64,000 nucleotides of DNA from an uncultured Clostridia bacterium (lineage in GTDB: Bacteria > Bacillota > Clostridia > Christensenellales > Borkfalkiaceae): assembly GCA_949286835.1 (NCBI GenBank), contig CASEDP010000011.1:15750-79749 (forward strand), read 5' to 3'. The position numbers and the translations under genes were made by a program. The notes beneath the pieces are model-generated. The model was not told the origin of the DNA. It ran no database searches and was given only the letters and a program-made list of their open reading frames with translations. Within the stretch, counting starts at the first letter, position 1. Each line of letters opens with the position of its first letter. Shown piece by piece: positions 24,949-35,251 of the stretch.

Positions 24949-25666
24949 TGCAGAAAAGACCGCGCAACTTATAAGGCTTGCCAAGGCGGGGGAGGAGAGC
25001 GCCAAGGAGAGCCTGCTCATAGAAAACACCAATCTGATAAAGTCGATAGTAAGGCGATATCTCAACAAGGGCGTCGAATACGACGACCTCTTTCAGCTTG
25101 CGAGTATGGGGCTTTTGAAGGCGATAAACGGCTTTGACGAGAGTTACGGCGTCAGGTTTTCAACCTATGCCGTACCGATGATTTCGGGCGAGATAAAGCG
25201 TTTTATGCGCGACGACGGCAGCATCAAGGTCTCACGCGCGATAAAGGCGGCTGCAAAGGAGATAAACGCCTTCGTCGACGAATATTCGTCCGAACACGGC
25301 GCCCAGCCTTCGATAAAGACGATAGCCGAACAATTCAGTATTCCCGAAAGCGAGGTCGTGTTCACTATGGGCTCCTCGCATATGCCCGTCTCCATCTACG
25401 CGCAGAGCGACTATAAGGACGACAAATCGCAGTACCTCCTCGACAAACTCCCCGTAGAGGACGGACAGGAGGATATGATAGACAAGCTCGAGCTGCGCGC
25501 GGCGATAGGCGAGCTCGGCGAACGCGACAAAAAGGTCATAATGCTGAGGTATTTCAGGGATATGACGCAGAGCGAAGTCGCCTCTATGATGGGTATATCT
25601 CAGGTGCAGGTCAGCAGGATAGAGACGCGCATAATGGAGGGGTTCAGAAAGAAACTTACTGGCTGA
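24941..25666 (+). CDS. sigF: RNA polymerase sigma factor SigF (forespore)
   Basis: 241-residue sigma-70-family factor with region 2 (EYDDLFQLASMGLLKAINGFD), region 3 and region 4 helix-turn-helix (MTQSEVASMMGISQVQVSRIE). Position after spoIIAA and spoIIAB identifies sigma-F, the first forespore-specific sigma factor. A hairpin follows the stop. Confidence 0.95.
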   Translation: MFDAEKTAQLIRLAKAGEESAKESLLIENTNLIKSIVRRYLNKGVEYDDLFQLASMGLLKAINGFDESYGVRFSTYAVPMISGEIKRFMRDDGSIKVSRAIKAAAKEINAFVDEYSSEHGAQPSIKTIAEQFSIPESEVVFTMGSSHMPVSIYAQSDYKDDKSQYLLDKLPVEDGQEDMIDKLELRAAIGELGERDKKVIMLRYFRDMTQSEVASMMGISQVQVSRIETRIMEGFRKKLTG

Positions 25667-25704
25667 GCCCGCCTTAAAATACAGAATAATCAGGCATACG
25701 CATA

Positions 25705-25730
25705 CAGGGGGCGGAAAATTCCGCCCCCTG
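25705..25730 (+). terminator. Hairpin after sigF
   Basis: Perfect 12-bp stem CAGGGGGCGGAA / TTCCGCCCCCTG, 2-nt loop, no U-tract. Confidence 0.6.
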
Positions 25731-25759
25731 CGCGCGCATTTACGTATATAAAATAGTGC

Positions 25760-25788
25760 TTTACAAACGCGCGCCGCGGTGGTATAAT
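25760..25788 (+). promoter_or_regulatory. Promoter of the aminotransferase gene
   Basis: TTTACA (25760-25765), 17-bp spacer, TATAAT (25783-25788); about 20-nt leader with GAGGTG before the ATG at 25815. Confidence 0.8.
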
Positions 25789-25814
25789 CTGCCTTGTACA
25801 ATGCGAGGTGTAAT

Positions 25815-27005
25815 ATGTTAAACCAGACAAACGTAAAACTCGGCAAGGTCCGCTCGGCGATAAGGGAGCTGTTTGAATACGGCAAAAAGCGCAAGGCGGA
25901 GATAGGGGAAGAGAACGTGTTCGACTTTTCGCTCGGCAATCCCTCCGTGCCCGCGCCCGAAGAGGTGAAAAGCGAACTTATGCGGCTCGTAAGCCAGAGC
26001 GACCCCGTGTTTCTGCACGGCTATACCTCGGCGCAGGGCGACTATTCCGTCAGGAAGGCGCTTTCGGACAGCGTAAATTCCCGCTTCGGCACGCGCCTTA
26101 CAGCCGACTCTCTGTATATGACCTGCGGCGCGGCGGCTTCGCTTACCATAACGCTCAACGCGCTTGTCAACGTCGGCGACGAGGTGATAACCTTTGCGCC
26201 CTTTTTCCCCGAATACTCGGTATTTTCGGCGCACGCGGGCGCAAAACTCGTCGCGGTTAAGAGCGACCCGCTCACCTTTCAGCCCGACCTCGCGGCATTT
26301 CAAAGCGCTCTCTCGGAAAAGACTAAGGCAGTGATAATCAACTCGCCCAACAATCCCAGCGGTGTGGTGTATTCGGCGCATACAGTACAAGCGCTCGCCG
26401 ATATATTGAGGGAACACGAAAAAAAGACGGGCAACGCCGTCTATCTCGTCTCTGACGAGCCGTACAGAGAGCTCGTGTTCGACGACTGCACGCAAGTGCC
26501 TTACATAATGAACCATTACGCCCGTTCGATAGTCTGCTATTCCTATTCCAAGAGCCTTTCTCTGCCCGGCGAGAGGATAGGCTATATCGCCGTCAACAAC
26601 GAAATGGAGGAGTTCGGCGAGGTCTATGCGGGCATATGCGGCGCGGGCAGGGCGCTCGGCTATGTGTGCGCGCCCAACCTCTTCCAGCAGCTCGTAAAGG
26701 CGGTCGAGGGCAGGACGGCGGATATATCGGTGTATAAGCGCAACAGGGATATCCTATGCGGGGCGTTGACCGAATACGGCTATACGGTTGTAAAACCGGA
26801 CGGCGCATTCTATCTGTTCGTCAGGGCGCTCGAGGACGATGCCGAAAAATTTGCGGAGAAGGCGAGGGAGTACGAACTGCTGCTCGTTCCCTCAAATTCG
26901 TTCGGGGTAAAGGGGTATGTCCGCATCTCTTACTGCGTCGATACCGCTATGATAGAGCGCGCTCTTCCCGCGTTCAGAAAACTTGCGGCGAGCTATAAAT
27001 CATAA
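25815..27005 (+). CDS. Class I/II PLP-dependent aminotransferase
   Basis: 396 residues from the ATG at 25815, preferred over an upstream TTG (25794) because GAGGTG lies 4 nt before it. Aspartate-aminotransferase fold: NSPNNPSG for substrate carboxylate, SDEPYREL, PLP-binding Lys246 in YSKSLSLPGERIGY and the C-terminal RISYC arginine. Substrate cannot be told from sequence; the YSKSLSLPGERIGY type is common in broad-range amino acid aminotransferases. It stands alone, convergent with argH. Confidence 0.88.
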   Translation: MLNQTNVKLGKVRSAIRELFEYGKKRKAEIGEENVFDFSLGNPSVPAPEEVKSELMRLVSQSDPVFLHGYTSAQGDYSVRKALSDSVNSRFGTRLTADSLYMTCGAAASLTITLNALVNVGDEVITFAPFFPEYSVFSAHAGAKLVAVKSDPLTFQPDLAAFQSALSEKTKAVIINSPNNPSGVVYSAHTVQALADILREHEKKTGNAVYLVSDEPYRELVFDDCTQVPYIMNHYARSIVCYSYSKSLSLPGERIGYIAVNNEMEEFGEVYAGICGAGRALGYVCAPNLFQQLVKAVEGRTADISVYKRNRDILCGALTEYGYTVVKPDGAFYLFVRALEDDAEKFAEKAREYELLLVPSNSFGVKGYVRISYCVDTAMIERALPAFRKLAASYKS

Positions 27006-27011
27006 TGTAAA

Positions 27012-27046
27012 AGCGCCCCTTTGCGCTTGATTTGCGCAAGGGGGCT
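27012..27046. terminator. Bidirectional hairpin between aminotransferase and argH
   Basis: Near-perfect stem AGCGCCCCTTTGCGC / GCGCAAGGGGGCT with a 7-nt loop between convergent genes. Confidence 0.65.
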
Positions 27047-27071
27047 GAGTTCACATCACATAATTACTTAA

Positions 27072-28451
27072 TCAGTCCGCGTATTTTTTAAGGCGCTTTT
27101 TGAGGCTTCTTATCTCCTCTTTTACATATGCGGAGGAGGCGCCGCCAAAGCTCGTCCTCGCGTCGGCACACGCCTTGCCCTTCACGACCTCGGTGATGTC
27201 GTCGCCGAACACGCCGTCAAACGTGCGGTATTCGTCGGCGGTCATATTCTGCAGCGTCCTGCCGTTCTCTATGCACCAGCGCACAATTTTGCCCGTAACC
27301 GAATGCGCGGTGCGGAAGGGTATGCCCTTCTTTGCCATATAGTCGGCGACGTCCGTCGCGCAGCAGAACTCGCTCTCGGCGGCTTTTGCCATCTTTCTCG
27401 GCTTATAGGAGATTGCAATGAGCATTTCCGCCATTATGTCGAGGCAGTTTATGACCTGCTTTTCGGCGTCGAAGAAGCCCTCTTTGTCCTCCTGCAGATC
27501 CTTGTCGTATGCGAGGGGTATGCCCTTGACCGTCGTCAGAAGCGCCATAAGGTGACCGTAAACCCTGCCCGTCTTGCCGCGCATCAGTTCGGCAATGTCG
27601 GGGTTTTTCTTCTGCGGCATTATGGAAGAGCCCGTCGAGTACGCGTCGGAAATCTCAAAGAAGCCGAACTCCTCCGTGGTGTACAGAATTATGTCCTCGC
27701 ACAGTCTGGAAAGGTGAGCCATTACGAGCGAGGCGTCGAAGAGATATTCGAGTATGAAATCTCTGTCCGAAACGCCGTCGAGAGAGTTTTCGCAGGGGCG
27801 GTCAAATTCGAGGAGCGTGCAGGTTATATCCCTGTCTATGGGGTAGGATGTGCCCGCAAGCGCGCCGCTGCCGAGGGGCATAACGTTAGCGCGCTCTCTC
27901 GAGGAGGCGACTCTCTCCGCGTCGCGCATAAACATTTCGGCATATGCGTTGAAGAAGTGACCCGCGCACATAGGCTGTGCCTTTCTCAGGTGCGTATAGC
28001 CGGGCATAATGTACTTTACGCCCTCCGTCGCCTTGACGATAAGCGAATTTACAATGCCGACAAGGCTGGCTTTAAGCTGGTCGTAGGCGCCCCTTACGTA
28101 CAGGCGCATATCGGTGGCAACCTGGTCGTTGCGGCTCCTTGCGGTGTGCAGTTTTTTGCCCGCGTCGCCTATGCGCTTTACAAGTTCGTTTTCGACGAAG
28201 GAGTGAATGTCCTCCGCGCCGACTATTTCCAGCTTGCCCTCGGCAATGTCGCCTGCAATCGAGTTCAGCCCGTCGCAGATTGTCTTTGCCTCGTCCAGCG
28301 AGATTATGCCGCAGTTTCCCAGCATAGTCGCGTGCGCGAGGGAGGCGGTGATATCCACCGCCCAGAGCTGCCTGTCAAAGGGCAGGGAGTCGTTGAATAG
28401 GTCGGCATTTTTTGCCGTAGGCGCGTCAAAGCGTCCTTCCCAGAGTTTCAT
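27072..28451 (-). CDS. argH: Argininosuccinate lyase
   Basis: 459-residue enzyme that splits argininosuccinate into arginine and fumarate, last step of arginine synthesis. The family signature GSSIMPQKKNPD is intact, as are the TARSRNDQ and LHTARSRND blocks. No argG or other arg gene is adjacent. Transcription starts from a promoter that overlaps the ruvC promoter. Confidence 0.97.
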   Translation of the reverse strand: MKLWEGRFDAPTAKNADLFNDSLPFDRQLWAVDITASLAHATMLGNCGIISLDEAKTICDGLNSIAGDIAEGKLEIVGAEDIHSFVENELVKRIGDAGKKLHTARSRNDQVATDMRLYVRGAYDQLKASLVGIVNSLIVKATEGVKYIMPGYTHLRKAQPMCAGHFFNAYAEMFMRDAERVASSRERANVMPLGSGALAGTSYPIDRDITCTLLEFDRPCENSLDGVSDRDFILEYLFDASLVMAHLSRLCEDIILYTTEEFGFFEISDAYSTGSSIMPQKKNPDIAELMRGKTGRVYGHLMALLTTVKGIPLAYDKDLQEDKEGFFDAEKQVINCLDIMAEMLIAISYKPRKMAKAAESEFCCATDVADYMAKKGIPFRTAHSVTGKIVRWCIENGRTLQNMTADEYRTFDGVFGDDITEVVKGKACADARTSFGGASSAYVKEEIRSLKKRLKKYAD

Positions 28452-28476
28452 AACTATTTTATTCCTTTTAAATAAA

Positions 28477-28506
28477 TTGACTTGATTGTGTAAATTATAG
28501 TATAAT
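28477..28506 (+). promoter_or_regulatory. Promoter of ruvC (overlaps argH promoter)
   Basis: TTGACT (28477-28482), 18-bp spacer and TATAAT (28501-28506). The -35 is inside the left arm of a perfect 13-bp inverted repeat (28475-28487 / 28517-28529). Confidence 0.75.
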
Positions 28507-28527
28507 CTAAAGAGTTAATCAAGTCAA
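28499..28527 (-). promoter_or_regulatory. Promoter of argH (overlaps ruvC promoter)
   Basis: Minus strand TTGACT (28527-28522), 17-bp spacer, TATACT (28504-28499). Its -10 shares four bases with the ruvC -10, and its -35 is in the right arm of the inverted repeat, so the two promoters cannot be occupied at once. Confidence 0.75.
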
Positions 28528-28579
28528 TTGCGGATATTTGGTCAAATTTATGGCGCGCCGCAGCGCATTTCGGAAAAAA

Positions 28580-29077
28580 ATGATAATCTTAGGCATAGAC
28601 CCGGGGTTCGGCACTATGGGCTTCGGGGTGATAGAAAAGAGGAATAACGGCGATACGGTGCCCGTCGACTACGGCGTGGTCACCACCCCGAAAGATGAAA
28701 CTTTCCCCGTCCGCTTAGCAATGCTGGAGGAGGGGCTTAACCGCATATATGCCAAATTCAAGCCGGAGGAGATTGCCGTAGAGGAGCTGTTTTTCTCCAA
28801 GAACGTCACCACGGGCATACAGGTCGCCCACGCCAGGGGTGTAATACTCGTGTCGGCAATCAAGTATTGCGGCAGGCTGTTTGAATATACCCCAAACGAG
28901 ATAAAGCAGGCGCTTACGGGATACGGCAAGGCGGACAAGGTACAGATGATGCACGTCGTCACTTCCCTTCTGCATCTCAACAAAATACCCCGTCCCGACG
29001 ACGCGGCGGACGCGCTCGCCGTCGCGCTCTGCCACGCGCACACCTCGCGCTTCGGCAGACTGTACGGAATTAAGTAA
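28580..29077 (+). CDS. ruvC: Crossover junction endodeoxyribonuclease RuvC
   Basis: Holliday-junction resolvase, 165 residues from the ATG at 28580 (MIILGIDPG), the family's normal start; earlier in-frame starts at 28538 and 28550 would add a basic tail. Acidic catalytic residues are Asp7, Glu68, Asp141 and Asp144. Separated from ruvA by an unusual 600-bp repeat region rather than the normal short gap. Confidence 0.95.
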   Translation: MIILGIDPGFGTMGFGVIEKRNNGDTVPVDYGVVTTPKDETFPVRLAMLEEGLNRIYAKFKPEEIAVEELFFSKNVTTGIQVAHARGVILVSAIKYCGRLFEYTPNEIKQALTGYGKADKVQMMHVVTSLLHLNKIPRPDDAADALAVALCHAHTSRFGRLYGIK

Positions 29078-29673
29078 ACAGACGAGTTTTCATTGCTCGT
29101 TGAGAGATAGAGCCCCCAAAACTCGTCAAATTTGTTTTTGCCACCATAAAACAAATTTACGAAAACAACTCAACGGCGCAAGCAGGGTTTCCCTGCGCCA
29201 GCGCACTCAATTAGTCGCTTGCGACCTCAGTAGGTGAAGGCGGCGCAACTAAATAAATGGAGAGCACTAGGGGTTGCGCCGCCGAGGACGAGGGCGGATT
29301 TTTCAAAACGTGCCTCGGCTTGGCACATTTTGCCGACCGAGATAAGTCCGACACAACAGGTCGTGTCGGACGGTGACCGAGCAAGGCGTTGCCATTGCGC
29401 CTTGCGAGAAAGAGCCGCTCAACCTTGTCAAATTTGTTTTCGTCACCAGAAAACAAATTTACGAAACATAATTTACGGCGCAAGCAAAACCACGCTTTTG
29501 CGCAAGCGCACCACATTTGTGGCTCCGCCACCTCAGCGGTGTGAATTACCGCGACTTCTCATAATCGAGAGCACTTTAAACGTCGCGGCAAGAGCGGCAG
29601 AGCCGCTCAAACTCGTCAAATTTGTTTTCGTCACCAGAAAACAAATTTACGAAAAGAACATTAAGGAAATATT
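29078..29673 (+). repeat. Array of structured intergenic repeats between ruvC and ruvA
   Basis: About 600 bp with no credible gene. A 40-bp core holding the hairpin AAATTTGTTTT / AAAACAAATTT occurs three times (29125-29164, 29427-29466, 29615-29654), each preceded by AGAGCC. After the first two copies come GGCGCAAGC and CCTCAG boxes, then a GC stem around a conserved GAGAGCACT loop (stems GGCGGCGCAAC/GGTTGCGCCGCC and CCGCGAC/GTCGCGG, i.e. different sequence, same pairing). A further stem TCCGACAC/GTGTCGGA lies at 29347-29370. The units look like copies of a structured element. Confidence 0.75.
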
Positions 29674-30273
29674 ATGATTGGCTATTTAAAGGGTAAAGTT
29701 CTTAAAATCTATACCGACTATGCAATTGTCGTCGTAGGCGGAGTGGGGTACGAAGTGTACTGTTCGGGCTCTGCGTTCTCAAAGATGACGGAGGGGGCGG
29801 AGGTCGAACTCTACACCTATATGCAGGTCAGCGAAGCGAACGGAATATCTCTCTACGGCTTTGCGACCGAGCAGGAAAAGGCGACATTTTTAAAGCTCAT
29901 TTCAATTTCGGGCGTCGGACCCAAGATGGGCATATCCGTGCTCACCTATATGAGCGTCAACGACTTTGCCGCGGCTGTCGCAACGGGCGACATAAAGCGC
30001 CTTTCTTCCGTAAAGGGGCTCGGCAAAAAGACGGCGGAGAGGATAATACTTGAGCTCAGGGACAAGATGGCTCTCCCCGCGGATATCGGCGGCAAGGTGG
30101 CGGCGGAAAGCCTGCCCCGCGCAGCCGTTTCGTCGGGCGACGAAGACGCCGTCGTCGCGCTTATGAGCTGGGGCTATTCCCGTGCGGAGGCGGAAAGGGC
30201 AATCGCAAGGGCAAAGTCGGAGGGCGCAGCCACTCTCGAGGACATTATTTTTGCGGCAATCAAGGGAATGTAA
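29674..30273 (+). CDS. ruvA: Holliday junction branch migration protein RuvA
   Basis: 199-residue junction-binding subunit that loads RuvB. N-terminal OB domain (MIGYLKGKVLKI), helix-hairpin-helix motifs (ISGVGPKMGI and VKGLGKKTAERI) and a C-terminal RuvB-contact domain (ALMSWGYSRAEAERAI). ruvB starts 3 nt after the stop. Confidence 0.96.
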   Translation: MIGYLKGKVLKIYTDYAIVVVGGVGYEVYCSGSAFSKMTEGAEVELYTYMQVSEANGISLYGFATEQEKATFLKLISISGVGPKMGISVLTYMSVNDFAAAVATGDIKRLSSVKGLGKKTAERIILELRDKMALPADIGGKVAAESLPRAAVSSGDEDAVVALMSWGYSRAEAERAIARAKSEGAATLEDIIFAAIKGM

Positions 30274-30276
30274 GCT

Positions 30277-31341
30277 ATGTTTTTTGATGATATTGACGGT
30301 GAAGAATACGGCGAGGACAGGCTGGTGACGAGCACTAAGGGCGAATACGACGCAGAGGAAAACGCGCTGCGTCCCAAATCGCTCGAAGGCTATGTCGGAC
30401 AGTGCAAGGTCAAGGACAATCTGACGGTATATATGAACGCCGCCAAAAAGAGGGGGGAACCGTTGGAGCACGTTCTTCTGTACGGTGCTCCCGGTCTCGG
30501 CAAGACGACGCTCGCGCACATAATCGCAAACGAGATGGGCGGGCAACTGAGGATGACGAGCGCGCCCGCAATAGAGCGCAGCGGCGACCTTGCGGCAATA
30601 CTCACCAACTTAAACGAAGGCGACGTGCTGTTCATCGACGAAATTCACAGGCTTAACCACAGCGTGGAGGAGATACTCTACTCCGCGATGGAGGATTATG
30701 CGCTCGACATAATCGTGGGCAAGGGTCCCAGCGCAAGGAATATACGTTTTTCGCTGAAAAAATTCACGCTTATCGGCGCGACCACCAAGGCGGGAATGAT
30801 AGCCAACCCATTAAGGGACAGGTTCGGCATAGTCTGCCGTCTGGAAATGTATACCCCTTCGGAGCTCGAAGAGATAGTCACCCGCAGCGCAAGGACGCTG
30901 GACATTGCCATTGACAAGGACGCCGCGCGGGAAATTTCTACCCGTTCCCGCGGCACGCCGAGAATTGCCAACAGACTTTTGAAGAGAGTGAGAGATTTCT
31001 CCACGGTCAACGGCAACCAGACAGTCACGCTCAAGGATGCTAAGTTCGCCCTCTCGAGAATGGAGATAGATGAGCTCGGGCTGGACGAAACCGACCGCAA
31101 CCTTCTCCGCGCTATGATAGAGAAGTTTGACGGCAAGCCCGTCGGGCTGGACACTCTCGCCGCAACCGTAAACGAGGACAGCGGCACGATAGAGGACGTG
31201 TACGAGCCCTATCTTCTCCAGCTCGGCTTCATTGCAAGGACGCCGAGGGGCAGAATGATACTTCGCGGCGGCTACGAACATCTCGGATATAAGCCTTCCG
31301 AGGAGCAGAAAAAGCAGATTACGCTGTTCGACAAGGACTGA
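30277..31341 (+). CDS. ruvB: Holliday junction helicase RuvB
   Basis: 354-residue AAA+ motor of branch migration. It shows the N-terminal [12 protein letters not shown] block, Walker [10 protein letters not shown], Walker [10 protein letters not shown], sensor 1 and the C-terminal winged helix. Three nt downstream of ruvA and five nt upstream of queA, so one transcript. Confidence 0.97.
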   Translation: MFFDDIDGEEYGEDRLVTSTKGEYDAEENALRPKSLEGYVGQCKVKDNLTVYMNAAKKRGEPLEHVLLYGAPGLGKTTLAHIIANEMGGQLRMTSAPAIERSGDLAAILTNLNEGDVLFIDEIHRLNHSVEEILYSAMEDYALDIIVGKGPSARNIRFSLKKFTLIGATTKAGMIANPLRDRFGIVCRLEMYTPSELEEIVTRSARTLDIAIDKDAAREISTRSRGTPRIANRLLKRVRDFSTVNGNQTVTLKDAKFALSRMEIDELGLDETDRNLLRAMIEKFDGKPVGLDTLAATVNEDSGTIEDVYEPYLLQLGFIARTPRGRMILRGGYEHLGYKPSEEQKKQITLFDKD

Positions 31342-31346
31342 ACAAG

Positions 31347-32381
31347 ATGTCAGAAGTGAGATACAAAAAGAGCGATTTTTATTACGACCTGCCCCCCGAA
31401 CAGATTGCGCAGACGCCTGCCGAGCCGAGGGACAGTTCCCGCCTCTTTGTCTATGACAGGGAGAGGGATAAAGTTGAACACAGAATATTCCGCGACGTCA
31501 CCGACTATCTCAAGGCGGGCGACGTGCTGGTCATAAACAACACAAAGGTGCTCCCTGCAAGGCTGTACGCCCATACGGAGCACGGCGGACTTATCGAAAT
31601 ACTCCTCTTAAAGCGCCTCGAAAGGGACAAGTGGGAGGTGCTCGCAAAGCCGGGCAAGAAGTGCGCGATAGGCAAGAGCTTTAAAATAGGCGACAAGCTC
31701 TCCTTCACCGTCGAGGGCATAACCGACAGCGGCGAGAGGATAATTAACTTTGCCTACGACGGCGTATTTGAAAATATATTGGAGGAGGTCGGCTCTATGC
31801 CCCTTCCGCCTTATATCAAGGAAAAGCTCAAGGACAAGGACAGATACCAGACGGTATATGCCAAGACCGACGGCTCTGCCGCGGCGCCCACGGCGGGTCT
31901 GCACTTTACGCCCGAACTGCTCAAAAAAATACGCGATATGGGCGTGGAGATTGTCGAAGTGCTCCTTCACGTCGGGCTGGGCACGTTCCGCCCCGTCAAG
32001 GAGGACATAATAACCGACCATAAGATGCACGGAGAATATTATGAGGTAAGCGAGCAGGCGGCCGCCGCCCTCAACAGGGCAAAGGCGGAGGGCAGGCGAG
32101 TAATCGCCGTCGGTACGACCTCCGTGCGCACTCTCGAAAGCGCCACGGGCGAGGACGGCGTAGTCCGCGCGGGCAGCGGCGAAACCTATATCTTCATCTA
32201 CCCGCCCTATAAGTTCAGGTGCGTCGACGCGCTGATTACCAACTTCCACCTTCCCGAAAGCACTTTGGTAATGCTCGTCGCCGCCTTAGTCGGCAGGGAA
32301 AAGATATTAAGTCTATATAAGACGGCGGTGGATGAGAAGTATAGGTTCTTTTCCTTCGGTGACGCTATGTTTATAATATAA
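31347..32381 (+). CDS. queA: S-adenosylmethionine:tRNA ribosyltransferase-isomerase QueA
   Basis: 344-residue enzyme that converts 7-aminomethyl-7-deazaguanine in tRNA to epoxyqueuosine. Start DFYYDLPPEQIAQTPAEPRDSSRL and the later blocks APTAGLHFT and GTTSVRTLES are family signatures. Part of the common ruvAB-queA-tgt order, but separated from tgt by 435 bp of repeats. Confidence 0.97.
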   Translation: MSEVRYKKSDFYYDLPPEQIAQTPAEPRDSSRLFVYDRERDKVEHRIFRDVTDYLKAGDVLVINNTKVLPARLYAHTEHGGLIEILLLKRLERDKWEVLAKPGKKCAIGKSFKIGDKLSFTVEGITDSGERIINFAYDGVFENILEEVGSMPLPPYIKEKLKDKDRYQTVYAKTDGSAAAPTAGLHFTPELLKKIRDMGVEIVEVLLHVGLGTFRPVKEDIITDHKMHGEYYEVSEQAAAALNRAKAEGRRVIAVGTTSVRTLESATGEDGVVRAGSGETYIFIYPPYKFRCVDALITNFHLPESTLVMLVAALVGREKILSLYKTAVDEKYRFFSFGDAMFII

Positions 32382-33938
<1,557 letters not shown>

Positions 33939-33994
33939 ATGTGTGCAAACAAGATGAAAATGTCGTGTAAAGTTATATACGATTAAAAAATTAC

Positions 33995-34023
33995 TTGCCA
34001 AAGACGGCGTTCAATGCTATACT
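33995..34023 (+). promoter_or_regulatory. Promoter of yajC
   Basis: TTGCCA (33995-34000), 17-bp spacer, TATACT (34018-34023). The leader contains a 14-bp direct repeat AACAAGTAAAAATT (34027-34040, 34045-34058). Confidence 0.7.
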
Positions 34024-34076
34024 TTTAACAAGTAAAAATTGCTTAACAAGTAAAAATTTAACGGAGAATATAAATA

Positions 34077-34511
34077 ATGTCAGCAATTCTTTCAGTATTA
34101 TTGGCAGACGAGGCGCAGAATAACAACGGTTGGCTGTCCTATGTGCTCATAGGCGCGCTCGTTGTCGTGCTCATCGGTTCAATGGTAATAATGAACCGCC
34201 GCAACAAGAAGCGCCAGCAGGAAGCCGAAGACTTAATCAACGCCGTAAAGCCCGGCAACAAGGTCAAGACGATAGGCGGCGTATGCGGCATAGTCGTCGA
34301 AGTTGACCCCGAAGAGAACACCTTCGTGCTCGAGACGGGCAGTGAAACGAGCGGCAAGTGCTATATGAAGTTTGACCGTCAGGCTATCCTTCAGAGCGAC
34401 GCAGTCGTCGAAAAGGCTCAGGTTGAGGGCAAGAAAGAGGAGACCGCAGACGAACAGCCTGCAGAAGCTCCCGCGTCCGAAGAGGCAAAGTCCGAAGAAA
34501 AGCCCGAATAA
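34077..34511 (+). CDS. yajC: YajC, preprotein translocase accessory subunit
   Basis: 144 residues with a single N-terminal membrane helix (about 21-39), then the MNRRNKKRQQEAEDLINAVKPGNKVKTIGGVCGIV region typical of YajC. The C-terminal 35 residues are acidic and Ala/Pro/Glu rich, longer than the usual family end. It acts beside SecDF, which lies 2.2 kb downstream here. Confidence 0.93.
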   Translation: MSAILSVLLADEAQNNNGWLSYVLIGALVVVLIGSMVIMNRRNKKRQQEAEDLINAVKPGNKVKTIGGVCGIVVEVDPEENTFVLETGSETSGKCYMKFDRQAILQSDAVVEKAQVEGKKEETADEQPAEAPASEEAKSEEKPE

Positions 34512-34542
34512 TGACGGGCGTCCGAAAGTCATAGAAATCAAT

Positions 34543-34580
34543 CCCTCCGCATATATGTATTGCATAGGCGGAGGGTTTTT
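34543..34580 (+). terminator. Terminator/attenuator hairpin containing the next gene's ribosome site
   Basis: CCCTCCGC (34543-34550) pairs with GCGGAGGG (34568-34575), followed by TTTTT (34576-34580). GGAGGG in the right arm is the Shine-Dalgarno sequence for the ATG at 34584, so folding would both stop transcription and hide the ribosome site. Confidence 0.75.
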
Positions 34581-34583
34581 CAT

Positions 34584-34952
34584 ATGCGCAGGGACATTTT
34601 GTTTCAGATTTTAAAGGCAGCGGTGGCGGCGGTCGTATTCGCGCTGCTGTTCGTTCTGGCGTTCACGCTGATAATTCAGCTCTTTTCTGTCGGCGACGGG
34701 GCAATAAAGCCCGTCAACCAGGTATTCAAGATAATCTGCCTTGCACTGGGCTGCATTATCTTCATCCGCGGGGAAAAGGGGCTCGTCAAGGGCGCGCTTG
34801 CGGGGCTTATATACATAGTTGCGACGTATCTTCTTTTCGGCGCCTTTGCGGGCGATCTTGCCGTCGGCTGGCTTCAGCTTGCGGAGCTTGCGCTGGGCGT
34901 GTTTGCCGGCGGCATTGCGGGAATAATTGCCGTCAACATAAAAAAAGTCTGA
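34584..34952 (+). CDS. TIGR04086-type small membrane protein
   Basis: 122 residues from the ATG at 34584 (GGAGGG 8 nt upstream); the longer frame from 34560 starts inside a hairpin. Four membrane helices (about 9-36, 44-58, 65-85, 94-115). Length, hydrophobicity and location just after yajC fit the TIGR04086 family of Firmicutes membrane proteins of unknown function, often found beside yajC and the SCIFF genes. Confidence 0.75.
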   Translation: MRRDILFQILKAAVAAVVFALLFVLAFTLIIQLFSVGDGAIKPVNQVFKIICLALGCIIFIRGEKGLVKGALAGLIYIVATYLLFGAFAGDLAVGWLQLAELALGVFAGGIAGIIAVNIKKV

Positions 34953-34958
34953 AAACGC

Positions 34959-34987
34959 TTGATTTTTGCGCCGTTGTATTTTATAAT
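34959..34987 (+). promoter_or_regulatory. Promoter of the SCIFF operon
   Basis: TTGATT (34959-34964), 17-bp spacer, TATAAT (34982-34987), then AAGGAG before the ATG at 35024. Confidence 0.75.
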
Positions 34988-35023
34988 GGATAAAAACAAG
35001 AGCACGCAAGGAGATTTATAATT

Positions 35024-35182
35024 ATGATTAAGACCATAGCTAAACCTGCAGAAAAGAAGATAACGGGCTGCGGCGAATGCAGAAGCACCTGCCAGTCGGC
35101 CTGCAAGACGAGCTGCACAGTCGGCAACCAGAGCTGCGAGAGAATTACCAGGGAAGAAAATCCCGAAAAGTCGGCAAAGTAA
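35024..35182 (+). CDS. scfA: SCIFF ranthipeptide precursor (six cysteines in forty-five residues)
   Basis: 52-residue peptide with cysteines at 16, 19, 23, 27, 31 and 38. The core GCGECRSTCQSACKTSC and the TVGNQSCE tail match the near-universal clostridial SCIFF peptide, in which a radical SAM enzyme installs thioether links to Cys. The leader (MIKTIAKPAEKKITG) is also typical. AAGGAG precedes the ATG. Its maturase follows directly. The biological role of the mature peptide is still unclear. Confidence 0.96.
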   Translation: MIKTIAKPAEKKITGCGECRSTCQSACKTSCTVGNQSCERITREENPEKSAK

Positions 35183-35205
35183 TTGCCCGCAAAGTCAATA
35201 ACTTG

Positions 35206-35243
35206 AATTAAAAGGAGCAGGCGTTTGTCTCTGCTCCTTAATT
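35206..35243 (+). promoter_or_regulatory. Hairpin between SCIFF peptide and maturase
   Basis: AATTAAAAGGAGCAG (35206-35220) pairs with CTGCTCCTTAATT (35231-35243), with a two-A bulge and 10-nt loop. The left arm holds AAGGAG, the only good ribosome site for the maturase, placed for the TTG at 35225 in the loop. It could limit maturase translation relative to the peptide. Confidence 0.65.
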
Positions 35244-35251
35244 ACTGTATT

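Noticed and set aside
27303..28400. 365-residue plus-strand frame
   Set aside because: Fully antisense to argH, which has intact signatures.
29234..29677. 147-residue frame between ruvC and ruvA
   Set aside because: Runs through the hairpin repeats with no protein-like composition and no ribosome site.
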